Shown: positions 20,736 through 33,647 of the stretch, in pieces
Layout: each line of letters starts with the position of its first letter
Numbering within the stretch: position 1 is the first letter of the stretch
The notes under the pieces: generated by a model
What the model saw: the letters and a program-made list of their open reading frames with translations, nothing else
The model's database searches: none
What the model was told of the DNA's origin: nothing
Made by a program: the position numbers and the translations under genes
NCBI GenBank assembly: GCA_963682055.1
Contig: OY821742.1
Location: 18,224,135-18,288,134, forward strand
DNA from: Primula veris
Lineage: Eukaryota; Streptophyta; Magnoliopsida; Ericales; Primulaceae
Length of the DNA stretch: 64,000 nucleotides
Direction of reading: 5' to 3'

Positions 20736-21330
20736 CTACAACCCCTTTTTGTTTAATATATTAATTATAATTAGATAAGTATAATATAGATTTGTATTTT
20801 TGAATATATGAAACTATTAAAATAAAAAATATATTTAAATTACAAAGTTTTATTGTTACCTAAAAAAGATAAGTGATCAATATTTTCCGATTATAAAAAT
20901 TTAATGATAATTTATCTCATTTAGTATGATTATTGTTGCTTGTGTGAATAAAACTAAATATTAAAAGAATCTGATATCAAATTTTTTTTTATCTATTCTA
21001 TTATTTGTAGTTTTACACTATTTTTTCTACTACATTTAAATTTATTTTTGCATTTATTAGGAGTGTTATTTTTAAACTAGGATTATGTTTCATGTTAATA
21101 ACATGTTTAGACTTTTCAAATGAAAATTGTTAATAAAAAATGACCTTGTCGTAAAATAAAAAATATATGTCTGGAGATTCGGGATAAACCTATCCCGACC
21201 CTACCAGATCCCGAAAATTCGGGTCCCTATTTTTGTCGGGTCGGGGTCGGGATTTTTTTTCACTTCCAAAAATAATCGGGTTGAGTGTTTACGAGTCGGA
21301 TTCCGACCCTAACCCACCCCTACATGTATA

Positions 21331-22774
21331 TATGTATGTGTATAAATACATATTATGTTAGGCATATACATATACATATATTATTGTAAATAATATAATC
21401 TATATTAACATTCACTTCCTATATAAACAATGTTTGTGTATACAAAAAAAATAAAATGCTTAAAAAATATCTTCTATTTAAAAAGTGAATGTTTTTTTTT
21501 GGAAAAAACAACAATTTTCTTGTCTTTTTTTCTACGAAATTATACAAATTATGATGTGGTCTGAAATATTTTTTTGCCCAAATGTAATACTTTTAAAACT
21601 TACGTTATCTTTGTTTTATAGTAAGTGTTATATTTTTAATAAAAAAAATGGATGTTAAAAAAAAACAAAGAAAAACTAGTCAAATAATATGTTTTTTATT
21701 TTAAATGAGATACTTAATATGTATGTACATGACCAAATTAAGCTGTAAATTGATTTGTTTTAGTAAAATGATATAATTCATTTTAGTATAAAGATCGTAA
21801 ATCGTAACATTTCGAAAAAATAAGATTAAATTTATACAAGTTACAAAGAATATGACCAAAATGAAAATGAAACTAAATTCCACCCAACCAAGTTAACGAA
21901 AGTATATGAATTGTAAACATTTTGATAATTCAGTACGTAAATTGTTAAATTTCGTAGTCTGATATCTAAATCGTTAACTACATATAGTAAGTACAGTACA
22001 CTAAATGTATTTTTTTCCCCGAATATACCTATTTGCTTAGTTTAAAAAAAATGATACTTTGTCTGTTGTTTAAATTAATCAGTCAAACCATATAATGAAT
22101 TCACACCATCAATATTTGATACGTTGTTAGATTTTAATTTTTTGTTTTTTTTTACCCTATATGCTAACGAGTTTTTTCAATTATTACATCATACTACCAA
22201 ATATTATATTTAGTATAATTTCACTTAATTGTGATTTTGTACACTTTCGTCTAAGTCAACCAATAGAAAGTTAAGAAAATCTCATTTAAGTGTTATTTTT
22301 CAAACATTATTTCCAAAAGGCCATTGACAAACATTTTATTTCCCAAAAAGTGTCATTTAAACAAAAAAGAAAAGAAAAAATTATGCCACAACATACCCTT
22401 TTAATCATCTTCTCTCACTTGCCCCTACACTCCGGTGACGACAAATATACTTATCTCTCTCATTCGTTAGACTGTATAATACAATGTCGTTGGTGAATTA
22501 GATTGCCCCTTAGACATTTCATTTTTGTATTTTGAGTAAAATTTTTCTAATTTATATATATATATACTTCTTTTTCTAACTTTTGGATTTTTTTAACTTT
22601 TTCTTTCTCATTTTTTGTGTTCTTTTAAAAAATTAATTTTTTCTGCAAAAAAAATCCAGACAATGTCGGAGCCTGTCACTTAACGCCGTACGCCGGTCAA
22701 CTGTCTCGGTCAAACTTGTTGAGTAAAGGTATTTTGTTAAGTATGGATTAGTATTTTCAAATTAGTTTGGTGAA
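21331..22774. other. AT-rich intergenic DNA
   Basis: No gene is supported. Short open frames have no family resemblance. Confidence 0.5.
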
Positions 22775-22777
22775 AGG

Positions 22778-25700
22778 CACTACTAGAAAAAAGGTCAATA
22801 TAGGCGGTTTTTAACCGCATTAAAAAGTACTAAAACCGCCTTTAAAACCTTTTAAGGCGGTTTCTGAGGCGGTTTTCAGACCGCCATTTCCGCAAGCGTT
22901 GTTAAAAGTTTTAAGGCGGTTCACAACCGCCTCAAAAAATTAAAGGCGGTTTTTTATGAGCTGATAAGGCGATTGTAAACCGCCTTTAAAAGGTTAGTTT
23001 TTACGGCAGATGCAACACAACCGCTGTTAAATATGCAATTATGGCGATAACAAACCGTCTTTAATAGTTTAATAACGCCATTAATTCTTAAAAAACATAT
23101 GCACGGCTCAATTTTGACGCTACTATTACCGCTTTCAATGATTTGTTCACGTAATCATAAACGATATATATACATATATATATATACATATATATGTATA
23201 TATATATTAAACACTCAAATCACAATGAGGCAAAAATAAAAAGATAAAAAATACATAAATACTTTTGATCCATAGAGTTCATAAAAAAAACACCAACTAA
23301 TTATGTCAAATACAAATGCGTACATTTAAACATCTAAAACTCTGCAACATGTACATGTGTTTATATACAATTTCTTTGAACCATCAGCAACATTTGTAGT
23401 TAACAACGTCCGCATAACTCTTTCAAGCATTTTTCTTTACCTACCAACAGCAAAAAACACAAGAAATTTCAAGAAACATCTATCATGGAGATGTACTATT
23501 ATCATCGTGCTTATCCTCTACAATTTTTTCGAACCCTTCTTCCGGAAGTGTAAAACCTTGACTGTAAAAATATTTTGCTAACGCGTATGTCATTATTTTC
23601 GATACGATTTCAGCTCATTAAACAAGTTTCATCACAATTTCTTCAACACGTTTCACCAGCAGCAATCTCGGCATTAAAACAACCGCTGCAACAAAACCGA
23701 ACAAGTTATTTGTCAAGCAAAATAATATTAAAGAAACACAAAATAAGAAAAAGATACAATAGTGACATTATTAAATAAAGCAATGTTAAAGGCAAGAAAT
23801 CATAGTGCTAAGTCTCATAAATAATAATAAGATCAAGTAATGTAGACAAACGATGATTATATGAAACGGGGGAGTTTATATTAGAATGAATAAAAATAGA
23901 TAATCGGTTGAGATACTATTATATAGCTTAAAAAATATACATTGCTCACGGCAAGCAGACTGTAGATTAGGTCCTTAATATCTCAGAATTAGTGGAGTTC
24001 TCTTCTCTAGAATCATGTTTTGGGTTGTTATCTTCACCGAAATATCTTCAAGTTTCCAAAACAATATGTTCAAAGTTCAAACACACGAGAATACTGTCAC
24101 GGCCAAAGAAACAGGTTTGTATTAACAAATAAGACACCGTAATTTGAACTAAACTAAAAGTAAAACTTTAAACTCACCAACCAAGTTAGCGAATAACTGA
24201 AGAGAAGTCGTCTAGTATCTTCTTATGAGATGAAATCTGGAATTTTCACCTAACGTGTTCAGTTACAATTTGTGAGAAAACAAATTCAGCTTTCAAGTTG
24301 AATTGTAAGTTTGTTAATAAGATGGTCAACAAAATGGACTACATCTTACAGGCAAAACATGAGTGAGCTCTAAGATACAATCAAAAAAGAGCTTCTACGT
24401 ACCAAAGTTCACCGAATATAACAACCTACAAATTAAATTCAAACAAGCATCAAAAAACAAACAAAGACAAGCACATAAGAAAACATAGATGCAAGTTCTT
24501 TGTATAATGTAAAGATTACATGAGTTCAAATTATTTTTTTAAAAATCAAAGTAAGCATAGACAAAGCAGATAAACAAAAAAGATGTAATATGTCAAAGTA
24601 AACTAAGCATAACATTAAAGAGATTGTTTATTGCAACTATTAAGCAAATAATCTGACTTATTTAAGGTTAAAACTTGAAGCTTTTTTATGACATGGAACT
24701 AAACATAAAAGCTCGGTACTAAATCGGGACAAGCAAAATGTTACAACTTATAAGGGAAACAAAATTAAGCTTAAAAGCTGCAAGCAAATTAGATCTAACA
24801 TGATGCTACAACTTAATTGAACATAAATATTTAGAAAAAAAATAAGGAGTGGCGAAGGCTCGCAAAAGTCATTCTCAGGGGGTTTTATTTAGTGTATGTA
24901 TACTTTAAAGAAATATTATAGCACTAATCTTCAATCAAAACAAACCCAGTTGCAATATATCAACGAAAACTAACAATAGAAGTGACAGAGATCAGTTTCG
25001 TTGGATTTCTTTCATATTCTAACAGTAATAATTGAGTGAAATCATACGTATAAAACTTAATTAGAGAAATAGCCCCAAATCCCAATATTCAAATCAGTTT
25101 GGCCATTGACGTACTCAAACCCTAATTCAAAGTAGTTAAATTTGATATCAATTGACAGAACAATAATGCTTAAAACAATTAATAAACTCAAAAACTCAAT
25201 CAATATTGAATACAAAAAGCTTCAGATCCTAACAAATTACAAATTTTTAATGTCAAAAATCAGAAAAAAATCTCAATCAACCACAGCGTACTAGATCTAA
25301 CCCGGAACCACGAAATCGAATCACATAAAGCCCACATCCACATATTTCGAATCAGACAGGCTCAACAGTTAAATAATTAGAGATAAAAACAGAAATCCAA
25401 CCTTTTAGAGATCCTGTTGAATAGCGAAGTAGAAAGAGATGGGAAAATTTGGGATAACGAGAGAATAAGTTTGGTAGAGAGAGAGAGGGGCATGAGATAG
25501 TTGGGAAGGAAGAGGTGGGAATATAATTTTGGTTCCCGCTGTATTGCAATTAGCCAAAAAAAAAGCGCCAAGTAAAATAATTAGAATTAATAGCCAATAA
25601 TCCAACAAAATTAAAAAAAATCGTCGGCTAAGAAAGCGGCCGTCAAACTAAATTATACACAATTTTTCTTTCAGGCCATCCGACCGATGATGGGAGCTTT

Positions 25701-26980
25701 CAGCATCTGACACTTGCTGTAATTTATACACAATTTTTCTTTTTGTTAGCATGCTATAAATTATTTGAATACGTTTCCTACTCATGATGTAAAAATGACT
25801 AGTACTGTATAATAAAATTAGAAGAATTTCATTACATTTTTATTAAAAATTAACATTAAATTAACATCATCATGAAATGAAACTTATAAATGATATTACT
25901 TGTTTTATATAGTTTAGATCGATGTAAAAACTTTTGTTAAAAATAAAATAAAATTACGCATAGACATGTCAATCTTTACAAACAAGCAATAGATATAAAA
26001 ATTAAAGCTCCGGCAAACAATTAAGAAAATTAATCAAGCCAAGAACATATTACCTGAACTGGTATCGATGACTTGTCTTGGGATTTCAGGACTGTGTTTC
26101 TCCTGTCTTGTGAAAAATCTAATTTTCAATGGACTATTTTCTTGGAGTCTTTAGACATCATACCGTCAACTACTAAGTTTTTTGGTTGATCAACTTTATG
26201 AAGCTTAACACTCATTCCATCCTGTACAAAAACTTATCAGTATTAACACATTTATCTTACTTGAAATTGACAATGTATATGATGTCTTGTTCATTTTTGT
26301 TTATTATATTACCTTAGATGGCCGAGACTCATGGTGAGAGCTTTGAACTTCTGACGTTCGCTGATATATAAATAAAAAATATACAAAAAGTTGACATGAG
26401 AGCAAAATCTTTATGGTTAATTTGTAAGTATACTATAATTATAAGATCAAAAGGAAAAAAAGTCCATACATATCATATACAAGGTTAGTAATTTAATTTG
26501 GTAGCGCTATCACAAGCGTTTTTCTAAGCCAAAATTTGTTTTGAAATTATTATTATCTTTGTGTTTTTTTTTATGCAACTTATAATTAAAAAGTAATAAA
26601 CACATTAATCATCCGTTTTAATTAAGAAAGTTATACTTTTAGCGCTCTTCTACTCACTTCTTATGAAGTGAGCATAAACCGGTCAATCTATTTGTTCCTA
26701 TATATCTTACTTTTAAACAAATTTAATAAAAATATAATTTAGAATTTAACTAAAATTCATTTTTTTGTTCTAAAAAGTTGTTCAATTCTTTAATATCTTA
26801 ATTCTCCAAAAACGGCGGTTATAGCGTCTTTAACGGCGGTAATTTTGAACCGCCTCTATTGTTTTCTTTAAAGGCGGTTGATTTCCGCCTCTAAAAGAAC
26901 CGCCTTTATTGCTAATAATTAAGGCGGTTTTGTTATCGCCTTTAAAAAAACCGCCATATTTGACCTGTTTTCTAGTAGTG
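22778..26980. mobile_element. CACTA element, 4203 bp, non-autonomous
   Basis: The ends are CACTACTAGAAAA and its inverse TTTTCTAGTAGTG, with inverted similarity continuing through AGGTCAAATATGGCGG for about 35 bp. The triplet AGG flanks both sides (22775-22777 and 26981-26983), an exact 3-bp target duplication. Both subterminal zones (22800-23060 and 26810-26960) carry many AAGGCGGTTTT / AACCGCCTTT motifs in both directions, typical of CACTA transposase-binding regions. No transposase domain is open in the interior; only exon-like remnants on the minus strand are visible (see 26054-26362). Confidence 0.9.
26054..26362 (-). pseudogene. Exon-like fragments inside the CACTA element
   Basis: On the minus strand 26362-26313 reads QRTSEVQSSHHESRPSK and ends at a GTAATAT donor. 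After a 91-bp intron with a TTTGTACAG acceptor, 26221 continues in phase (DGMSVKLHKVDQPKNL), meets one stop codon at 26128-26126, and stays open to a GTAATAT donor at 26053. A second, related fragment (QQVSDAESSHHRSDG) lies at about 25671-25715 on the same strand. The product is not recognised. It may be the decayed element's own gene or host exons picked up by it. Confidence 0.35.
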
Positions 26981-26983
26981 AGG

Positions 26984-29900
26984 GTTACCACTTATTAAAT
27001 AGATTTTTTCCCAATAAAGAACTCATTCCTAATGTTACCAATCAAAAACTCGGTCAAGAATTAATTTTACTTCTAATAAAGAGTAAAAATGATTATTCCC
27101 TAAATAATAGGAAAAAATGATTTGATTTTATTAGTCTAAAATTATTTTTAGAAAAAATATGTTAATACAATGTAACAAAGTCGTCACACGGTAGTTTCTC
27201 ATGGTTATGATTGGTGTATTTACAATGCGATATATTGTTATAAAGTTTTAAACTTTCAATATTAGACCCGTGTTTGTAACCCGAAAAATGTCACGAAAAA
27301 TAAAAAAAAAATTAATAAGAAAAATGAACTTGAAATCATTTTCAGGGCATGCTTTTGGAAGGAAAAAATATATTCACACAATTTTGTCACTTTTTTACAC
27401 ACTCACTTACATGTATTGCATACTTACTTAAATGTATAATAATATATTTTTGTTAAAAAATACATTTTTATCTCTCTAAATATACATGTATGGAGTGTGT
27501 GAGTTATATATATATTAGTAATATTAGATTTAATTATTTTTCTTATTTTTAATTAATATATAAATTTAGTGTAGACTCAAGTAGTATTATACTATATTTT
27601 TATTTAAATTTTTAGCAGGTTGAATTTTTATTATGTTGAATATTTATATTTTGGTTTATCAAATTATATATTGTATTTTATGTATATTTGGAGAGATAAA
27701 TATGTCTTTCAGTAAACAGAGAGTGTCTGAGTTGTGTGTAAGTTGTGCATCCTGTTTGGAAGGTTGAAAATTAAGAGGAAAAAAAAGAAAAGAGAGGGAG
27801 TTGGTCAAAATGTTAGTATTTGTTTTCATTTTACTTCCATTTGAGAGATATAGAATTGGTCCCAATTTTATTATTTGTTTTCATTTTACTTATTTTTTAG
27901 AGGGAGAGTTGGTCCCAATTTTACTATTTGTTTTCATTTTACTTCCGTTTTTGAAAAAAAAATGGTTTATCTCATTATACACATAAAATTTTCCCTCATT
28001 TTATTTTGTTTTATTTTTCATTGGTTTTTCTCTGCAATAAAACACAAGAAAATGTTTTTATGGAAAATCATTTTCATTTTCTCAGGAGTTTTATGGGTTT
28101 GAAACACAATACAAATAACAGTTAAAATTGGTTGTATCTTAATTTCCCCCCATATATACACAAGTATAGATTATAAGTTGTGATGACATTTTACTTTTAG
28201 TTTATTACTCTGATTAGAGAAATACAGGAGACACATTTTAGAAATTAAAATAAATGTGCGTCTTAGCCAAAAACATTGTTTTCACAATCTAGATGAATAC
28301 GAAAAACTCCAATTTATATTTTTTTAACTAAGGAAATCAATTATTGGAAGACGAAGAAATAGGCAAACCCATAACAAATTAACAAGTACATATACAATTA
28401 TTAGCCTAGAAGATATGGCATGAAATTTATAAAACCACTAAAGCTACCAACAAACACTAAGCTTAAACTCAATTATAAAATAAACTAAGATTCAACCCTT
28501 CATCTTTGCAACAACATCAAACTCAGAATTAACATATTAGAGCTTATATCGCAGAAAATATATTCAACGCCATCAAAATAACCAAAACATTTTTTTTAGT
28601 TTGCACCTCGGTAGCTTCTTGAGTGCAACTACGAGATCGTTTTTTATACCTCGTCCCCTTTAATAACACCAAAAATTCATTTCTATCAAATATATCATTT
28701 CTGAAGTAGCAATAATGTATTATTCATAGCTTCCGTAGTTGTAAGCAAATATGTTAGAATTATGTGTTTGTGAAACAACTCATTGCTCTACTAATTTGTG
28801 TTTCAAACTCTAAACTTGCCTGACTGTGTTTTGTGGTAGTTTCCACATTCCAGTTCCAGTTTCCAAGGTATATTATGGCAGCTCATCTTTTATTATTGGT
28901 CCCCTTAATTTTTTTATTTTTTTTTTGTAATTTATTGGTGTCTACCTTTTATTTTCTACTCACTAATTTCGTCCTCATTCTATTGGCAAGTGGTAGAAGT
29001 TTCAGCAATTTTGACTTACCTTTTGTGTAATAATACAAACGACATAAATCTTGTTCGATTGACTTCTACATTTCCAAAGTCCAACCCGGAATATAAAACT
29101 TGTGCATAGTCCAATATCCTCAAATTTGATTTAAACTATTTTTGTTTGAATTACTCCACCAACACCATCACATATATGTTTTGCTCCCGTTTTACCATCA
29201 ACGACTTACACTCAACCGTGCGATCTAGTATGATTTTTTTGTCTCACTCCCTCGTATTTTACACGTGTGAAACACACAACATCTTTTGGGCATCTCCAGT
29301 TACAATCCAAAAGATATCGTCGCTCAAAACCTGTCATAGAGGTCCGAAACCATAAAGATACCTCTCAATAAACACTTTGGAGACACATGTCCTATTATCT
29401 TATTCAATATATGTTGTAATTTATTAGAATATATTCAGTTGGAGTAAACCTATATCCGATTGGGACTGCCGACATTGACAAGAACCGGTCCTAATTAGGG
29501 GCAAACACGACAATCGCCTCAAGTCGTATCGACATAAGAGGCAACAACTTTTAGTTTCTTATTGTATAAAGTAACATATATAGTATTAGAAAAGATAGTT
29601 TGGAAAAGACAGAAATGTACCTGAGAAACTTGAAAGACTAATTTTGTTTTCTGATAAGTATATTTTATTAATTTTTATTTTATTGTAAAGAGAGGATAAA
29701 GGGATATAGAATAATGAAAGTCTTCACATAATTCATGTGAATGGTGCTAATTTTTGACAGATTTTTTCTTTTTTATTTCATCGCTTTAATTTTAAAGTAT
29801 CAGTCACAATTGTTTGAAAATGTTACCGAGTAGCCTATAATCTTTAAAAAAGTGAAATGTTCATTGATATATTTTTTCATTTAAAAAAATTGAAAATGAT

Positions 29901-30587
29901 AAGAATATAATTATAGGATACAAAAAAAAACTCCTAAAATGAGTTCGAAATTAGTTTTTTGGGATGATCAAATTTAAATAAAGTATTGTGTTAATAGCTC
30001 AATAATTGACATACATTCATTCATGTTTGAAACAAACATAATCTTTGTTTCTTAAGATGACTGGTAAGTAAATTGCAAAAAAAATGTCTTTTTTTTAAAT
30101 AAAATTTACAGTATGTTGTACCAAGTTGGCATAGTTTATGATGTTCTAAGTAAAAGTTCTCTTATTGTGAAAATGATAATTTACTGTACTCCGAACCGTG
30201 TTTTTTCCACGTAAAGTCTCGTATGAATACAAGTGCAGTTATATAAAATCCTGGAAGTACATGGTCGATCCACAAGAAATTAACCAAATCCGATATTAAG
30301 TTTTTTAAATTCCTAGAATTCGGGTTATGAAGAGGTTTTCTCTTTTTCTTTAATGTTCAACCAATATATTTTCTATTAACTAAACTAATTTGCTTACTAA
30401 CATGCCAGTCCTAACTAATTTAATCCAACAAATTTCAGTTCTATTTTTGATTAATGGAGCTTTCCTAACAAAATAAACCATACTATATTATGAAGTCGTT
30501 AATTTCCAATACATGTAATAATATATAAAGTAGTGCTAGCTAAAACAATATCAAATAAAGTAGAAGGATAAAAACCACAAACACACA
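26984..30587. other. AT-rich intergenic DNA
   Basis: No gene is supported. It contains the three-copy repeat at 27801-27960 and scattered transposon-like scraps (for example around 29440-29540, where CCGATTGGGACTGCCG and GAACCGGTCCTAATTAGG stand out in GC content). Confidence 0.5.
27801..27960 (+). repeat. Three tandem copies of a 53-55 bp unit
   Basis: Copies start at 27801, 27856 and 27909 with TTGGTC, and share TTTGTTTTCATTTTACTT. Differences between copies are mostly substitutions. Confidence 0.8.
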
Positions 30588-30595
30588 GGAGCGGA

Positions 30596-30956
30596 CCCTT
30601 TAATGTGCAAAGGGGTCAAGCTCCCCCCTTGGTTCGAAACAAGAACGAAATAATAATAAAAAATTCCGGTTTTTTCAAGTATGCATACATGTAACATTTT
30701 TTTTTTTTGATAATATTTAATGTAACATTTTTAGATATATAATATTTAATGTAAATATATTCAATCTTATAGTACTATCCTATTGGATAAATTTTGGTTT
30801 TAAGTGGTAGAGGAACTGAATTCAAATCTTTTATCTTTCGTTTTTTTTTTTCGTTTACAACATTTAATCGCTAATACAAAAGGATATCCAATTTAATTTT
30901 CACTCTGGTCGTTTTTTTTACTAACACACACACCTTCCAGCTGAGCGTCCGCCATG
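30596..30956. mobile_element. hAT-like MITE, 361 bp
   Basis: It begins CAGGAGCGGACC and ends GCGTCCGCCATG, imperfect inverted repeats. An exact 8-bp duplication CAAACACA stands on both sides (30588-30595 and 30957-30964), the hAT size. The interior is AT-rich and non-coding. Confidence 0.7.
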
Positions 30957-30964
30957 CAAACACA

Positions 30965-31537
30965 TACCGAAAATGATTGTATAAAAAGTACTTAGATTGA
31001 AAGCATTTACGGTAATATTCAAATTGATAAAAAGTATACCAAAAATATCAAAAAATAGAATTTTTTTTACAGAGATAGGTTTTTATGAGACTATTTCGTT
31101 ATGGGGCTTGTATTCGTTTTTCTTCATTTTATTTTAGAATCATTGTATTTACTTGAAAAATACAAACAAACACCACTTATCTGGGGAAAACATAGTTAAA
31201 TTAAAATTGCATAAATACGCATTAAATCATTTCTTAAACCCGTCTAAAATGCCGTAACTAACACTAAAAATATGCCATTTCGCCCTTCAACTAGCTCAAT
31301 CCTTATTCCGAATGTTGAAAGCGTTTCCAACATAATTGTAAATAAGTATTAAATCAATTGTTAATCGATTTGGTATTTGTTTTTGTTAAAAACCGAGCGG
31401 AACCAATTTGGGATAACGTATACCACTCTTACTGCTGTTCAAGACGGATACATATTTTATTATTATTATTTTTTTTGAAACAAAGACGGATACACATAAA
31501 ACAATTAAAAAAATGAAAAGTTATGTTAAACACATAT
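30965..31537. other. Upstream region of the RRP45 gene
   Basis: Nothing recognisable beyond AT-rich sequence and a TTATTATTATT run near 31459. Confidence 0.4.
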
Positions 31538-31662
31538 TTGAAAAGTAGTAAAGATTGAGTGTACTAAATCTTAATTTCATGAAAAGTTGGTATACAAAAT
31601 ATAAAACAAACAAAAACATCCTCCTAAATACTGAAAAAACCACTGCTTCTAAACCTAAAACC

Positions 31663-31718
<56 letters not shown>

Positions 31719-31769
31719 CAGTAAAATCAATTGCAGAGCTTTGATATCGAATTATAAATAATAGCTCAG
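31538..31769 (+). promoter_or_regulatory. Promoter-proximal region and non-coding first exon of the RRP45 gene
   Basis: A (CT)n(AT)n microsatellite at about 31664-31717 forms part of the leader. The first exon appears to end at AATAGCTCAG|GTGCGTTT (about 31769), giving an intron that runs to the acceptor TTATTCAG at 33640, just before the start codon. The stretch from 31530 to about 31650 is similar to the region just upstream of the TRAUCO gene (48482-48625). Confidence 0.45.
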
Positions 31770-31899
31770 GTGCGTTTTTCTTTTTTACTAGTATAAACTC
31801 CTTCTCTCTAGCTCCATTTCGTTTTTTAATAAATCACTTTAATTAATTATATTGTTTTGAGAGTAACTTATACATTGAACTTCACAATTAAGAAATAAA

Positions 31900-33010
31900 T
31901 ACATGTTTGTTGTTGTTGTTGTTCAAATACTTGTTTTTTTTTTTAATTAATAATTGGACTTTTAACTTGCTATTAGTTTCTATCTTGCCATCTATTACTA
32001 TTTGTAATAGTAATAGATAAAGGTGTGATTTTTCGTTTAATCCTATGTTTTGATGTTATTTAACTTTTACTCCCAATAATAATTTTGACATAATTTGACT
32101 AATATGTTGGCCAAAAGGTTATTTTTTCTTCTTGTTGTTCGCATAATACTTTTACCATTTTACCATTTTTTTGTTGTTGTTCAAATACATGTTTTTTTTT
32201 AAATTAATAATTGGAATTGGAACCTACTATTAGTTCCTCACTTGCCATTTATTACCACTTGTAATAGATAAAGGCGCATTTTTGTTTTGTTTAATCCTAT
32301 GTTTTTGAGGTTATTGAACTTTTACTCCCAATAAGTAATTTACATAATATGACTAATAAGTTGGCCAAAAGTTTGTTTTTTAGCTTCTAATTCACATAGA
32401 TAAAAGGCATGAAGCTAGGGAAGTAATTAGGTGGAGATAATCGGGGGCAACATTCCCGATAAATATTGATAGAAAAAGTAAAAAAAATTCTATGTAATTT
32501 GATAAAATTTACCAAAATCAGCGTTTCAGCCACCGCATTGACCAGATTTTGAGTTTCAGCCCATCCCACTTATTATATCTCCATGTAAAATATAACCTTC
32601 TTAAGGATTTACTTGTACCATTTTACCATTTTTTGTTGTTGTTCAAACAGTTGTTTTTAAAAATAATAATTAATAAGCGGACTTTTAACCTACTCTTAGT
32701 TCCTATATTGCCATTTAATACCACTTTTTCGGTAAGTCCATTTAATACCACTTGTTATAGATAAAGGTGTGATTTTTTGTTTAATCCTATGTTCTGATGT
32801 TATTTAACTCTTATACCCAGTAAGTAATTTGCATAAAGCGACTAATAAGTTGGCAAAAAGTTTGTTTTTTAGTGTCTAATATTCACATAGATGTAAGGCA
32901 TGAAGCCAGGGAAGTAACTAGGCGGAGACAGTCGGGGGCAACATTCCCGATAAATATTGATAAAAAAAGTAAAAAAAATTATATGTATTTTGATTTAAAA
33001 TTTCCGATAA
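31900..33010 (+). repeat. Three diverged tandem copies in RRP45 intron 1
   Basis: Copies begin near 31905, 32170 and 32630 with TTGTTGTTGTTCAAA. They share TAGATAAAGG..TGATTTTT, TTTAATCCTATG and GACTAATAAGTTGGC. Copies two and three also share a GGGGGCAACATTCCCGATAA phrase. The copies differ at many positions, so the duplication is old. Confidence 0.7.
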
Positions 33011-33647
33011 TTAGCGTTTTACGCCCATAAGAGAACATAGGTCCATTCAATTTACCTTTTTTACATATGAGAGGTTCTATTTGCCCCAATAGCTGAACCT
33101 GAATTGCTCTGTCATGATATACTTAAATTTATTAATGCAAGTGCAAAAGGCAAAGTCGGCCAGATAACTATTTTAGTATTTTGGGAAAGTGTCTCAACAA
33201 AATGGAACATCACAAAAAAATAATAGCCCAACAGAATGGAACTGAGGGACTGGGAGTATTGTTTTTATACGAGTGACTTCAGTTTATAATGATTATCTTT
33301 AAAAAAGAACTGTTTTTAACTCTTTGAATTAGCATTCTTTAACCCTGTCGTTTCACTGAATCTAATTTTCCACCTCTTGTACTTGTCCCTGTTTTTTTAC
33401 TTCTTGATGCTTGTAAAATCTAGAGATCTATGGTTTGAGGAATATTAGCAATATATCTCGATATAGTGTTGTTTGCTTTTATATATCTTAAACTAGTTGA
33501 CACATTTCTTTTTTAACATCTTGTAACTGCTTATAAAATTGAAAGGTTAGACTGATGAAGAAGAAAAGTCATGTATTTAAAGAAGTATCCATTTTGTTTT
33601 AGATTTAAGCAAGGAGAATTTATTGTAATTTTTTATTCAGGGAAAGA

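Larger units (their letters stand above)
12997..21322. mobile_element. Second hAT-like frame, split by a PIF-like element and a MULE
   Basis: Both outer ends show the same CCCGACCCG / GGGTCGGG richness (12997-13130 and 21170-21322), and the right end reads AACCCACCCCTA. The octamer CATGTATA lies directly outside on both sides (12989-12996 and 21323-21330), which looks like an 8-bp target duplication. The left end lacks the expected TAGGGGTGG start, so the pairing of these two ends is an inference. With the two inserts removed the element would be roughly 0.95 kb. Confidence 0.4.
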
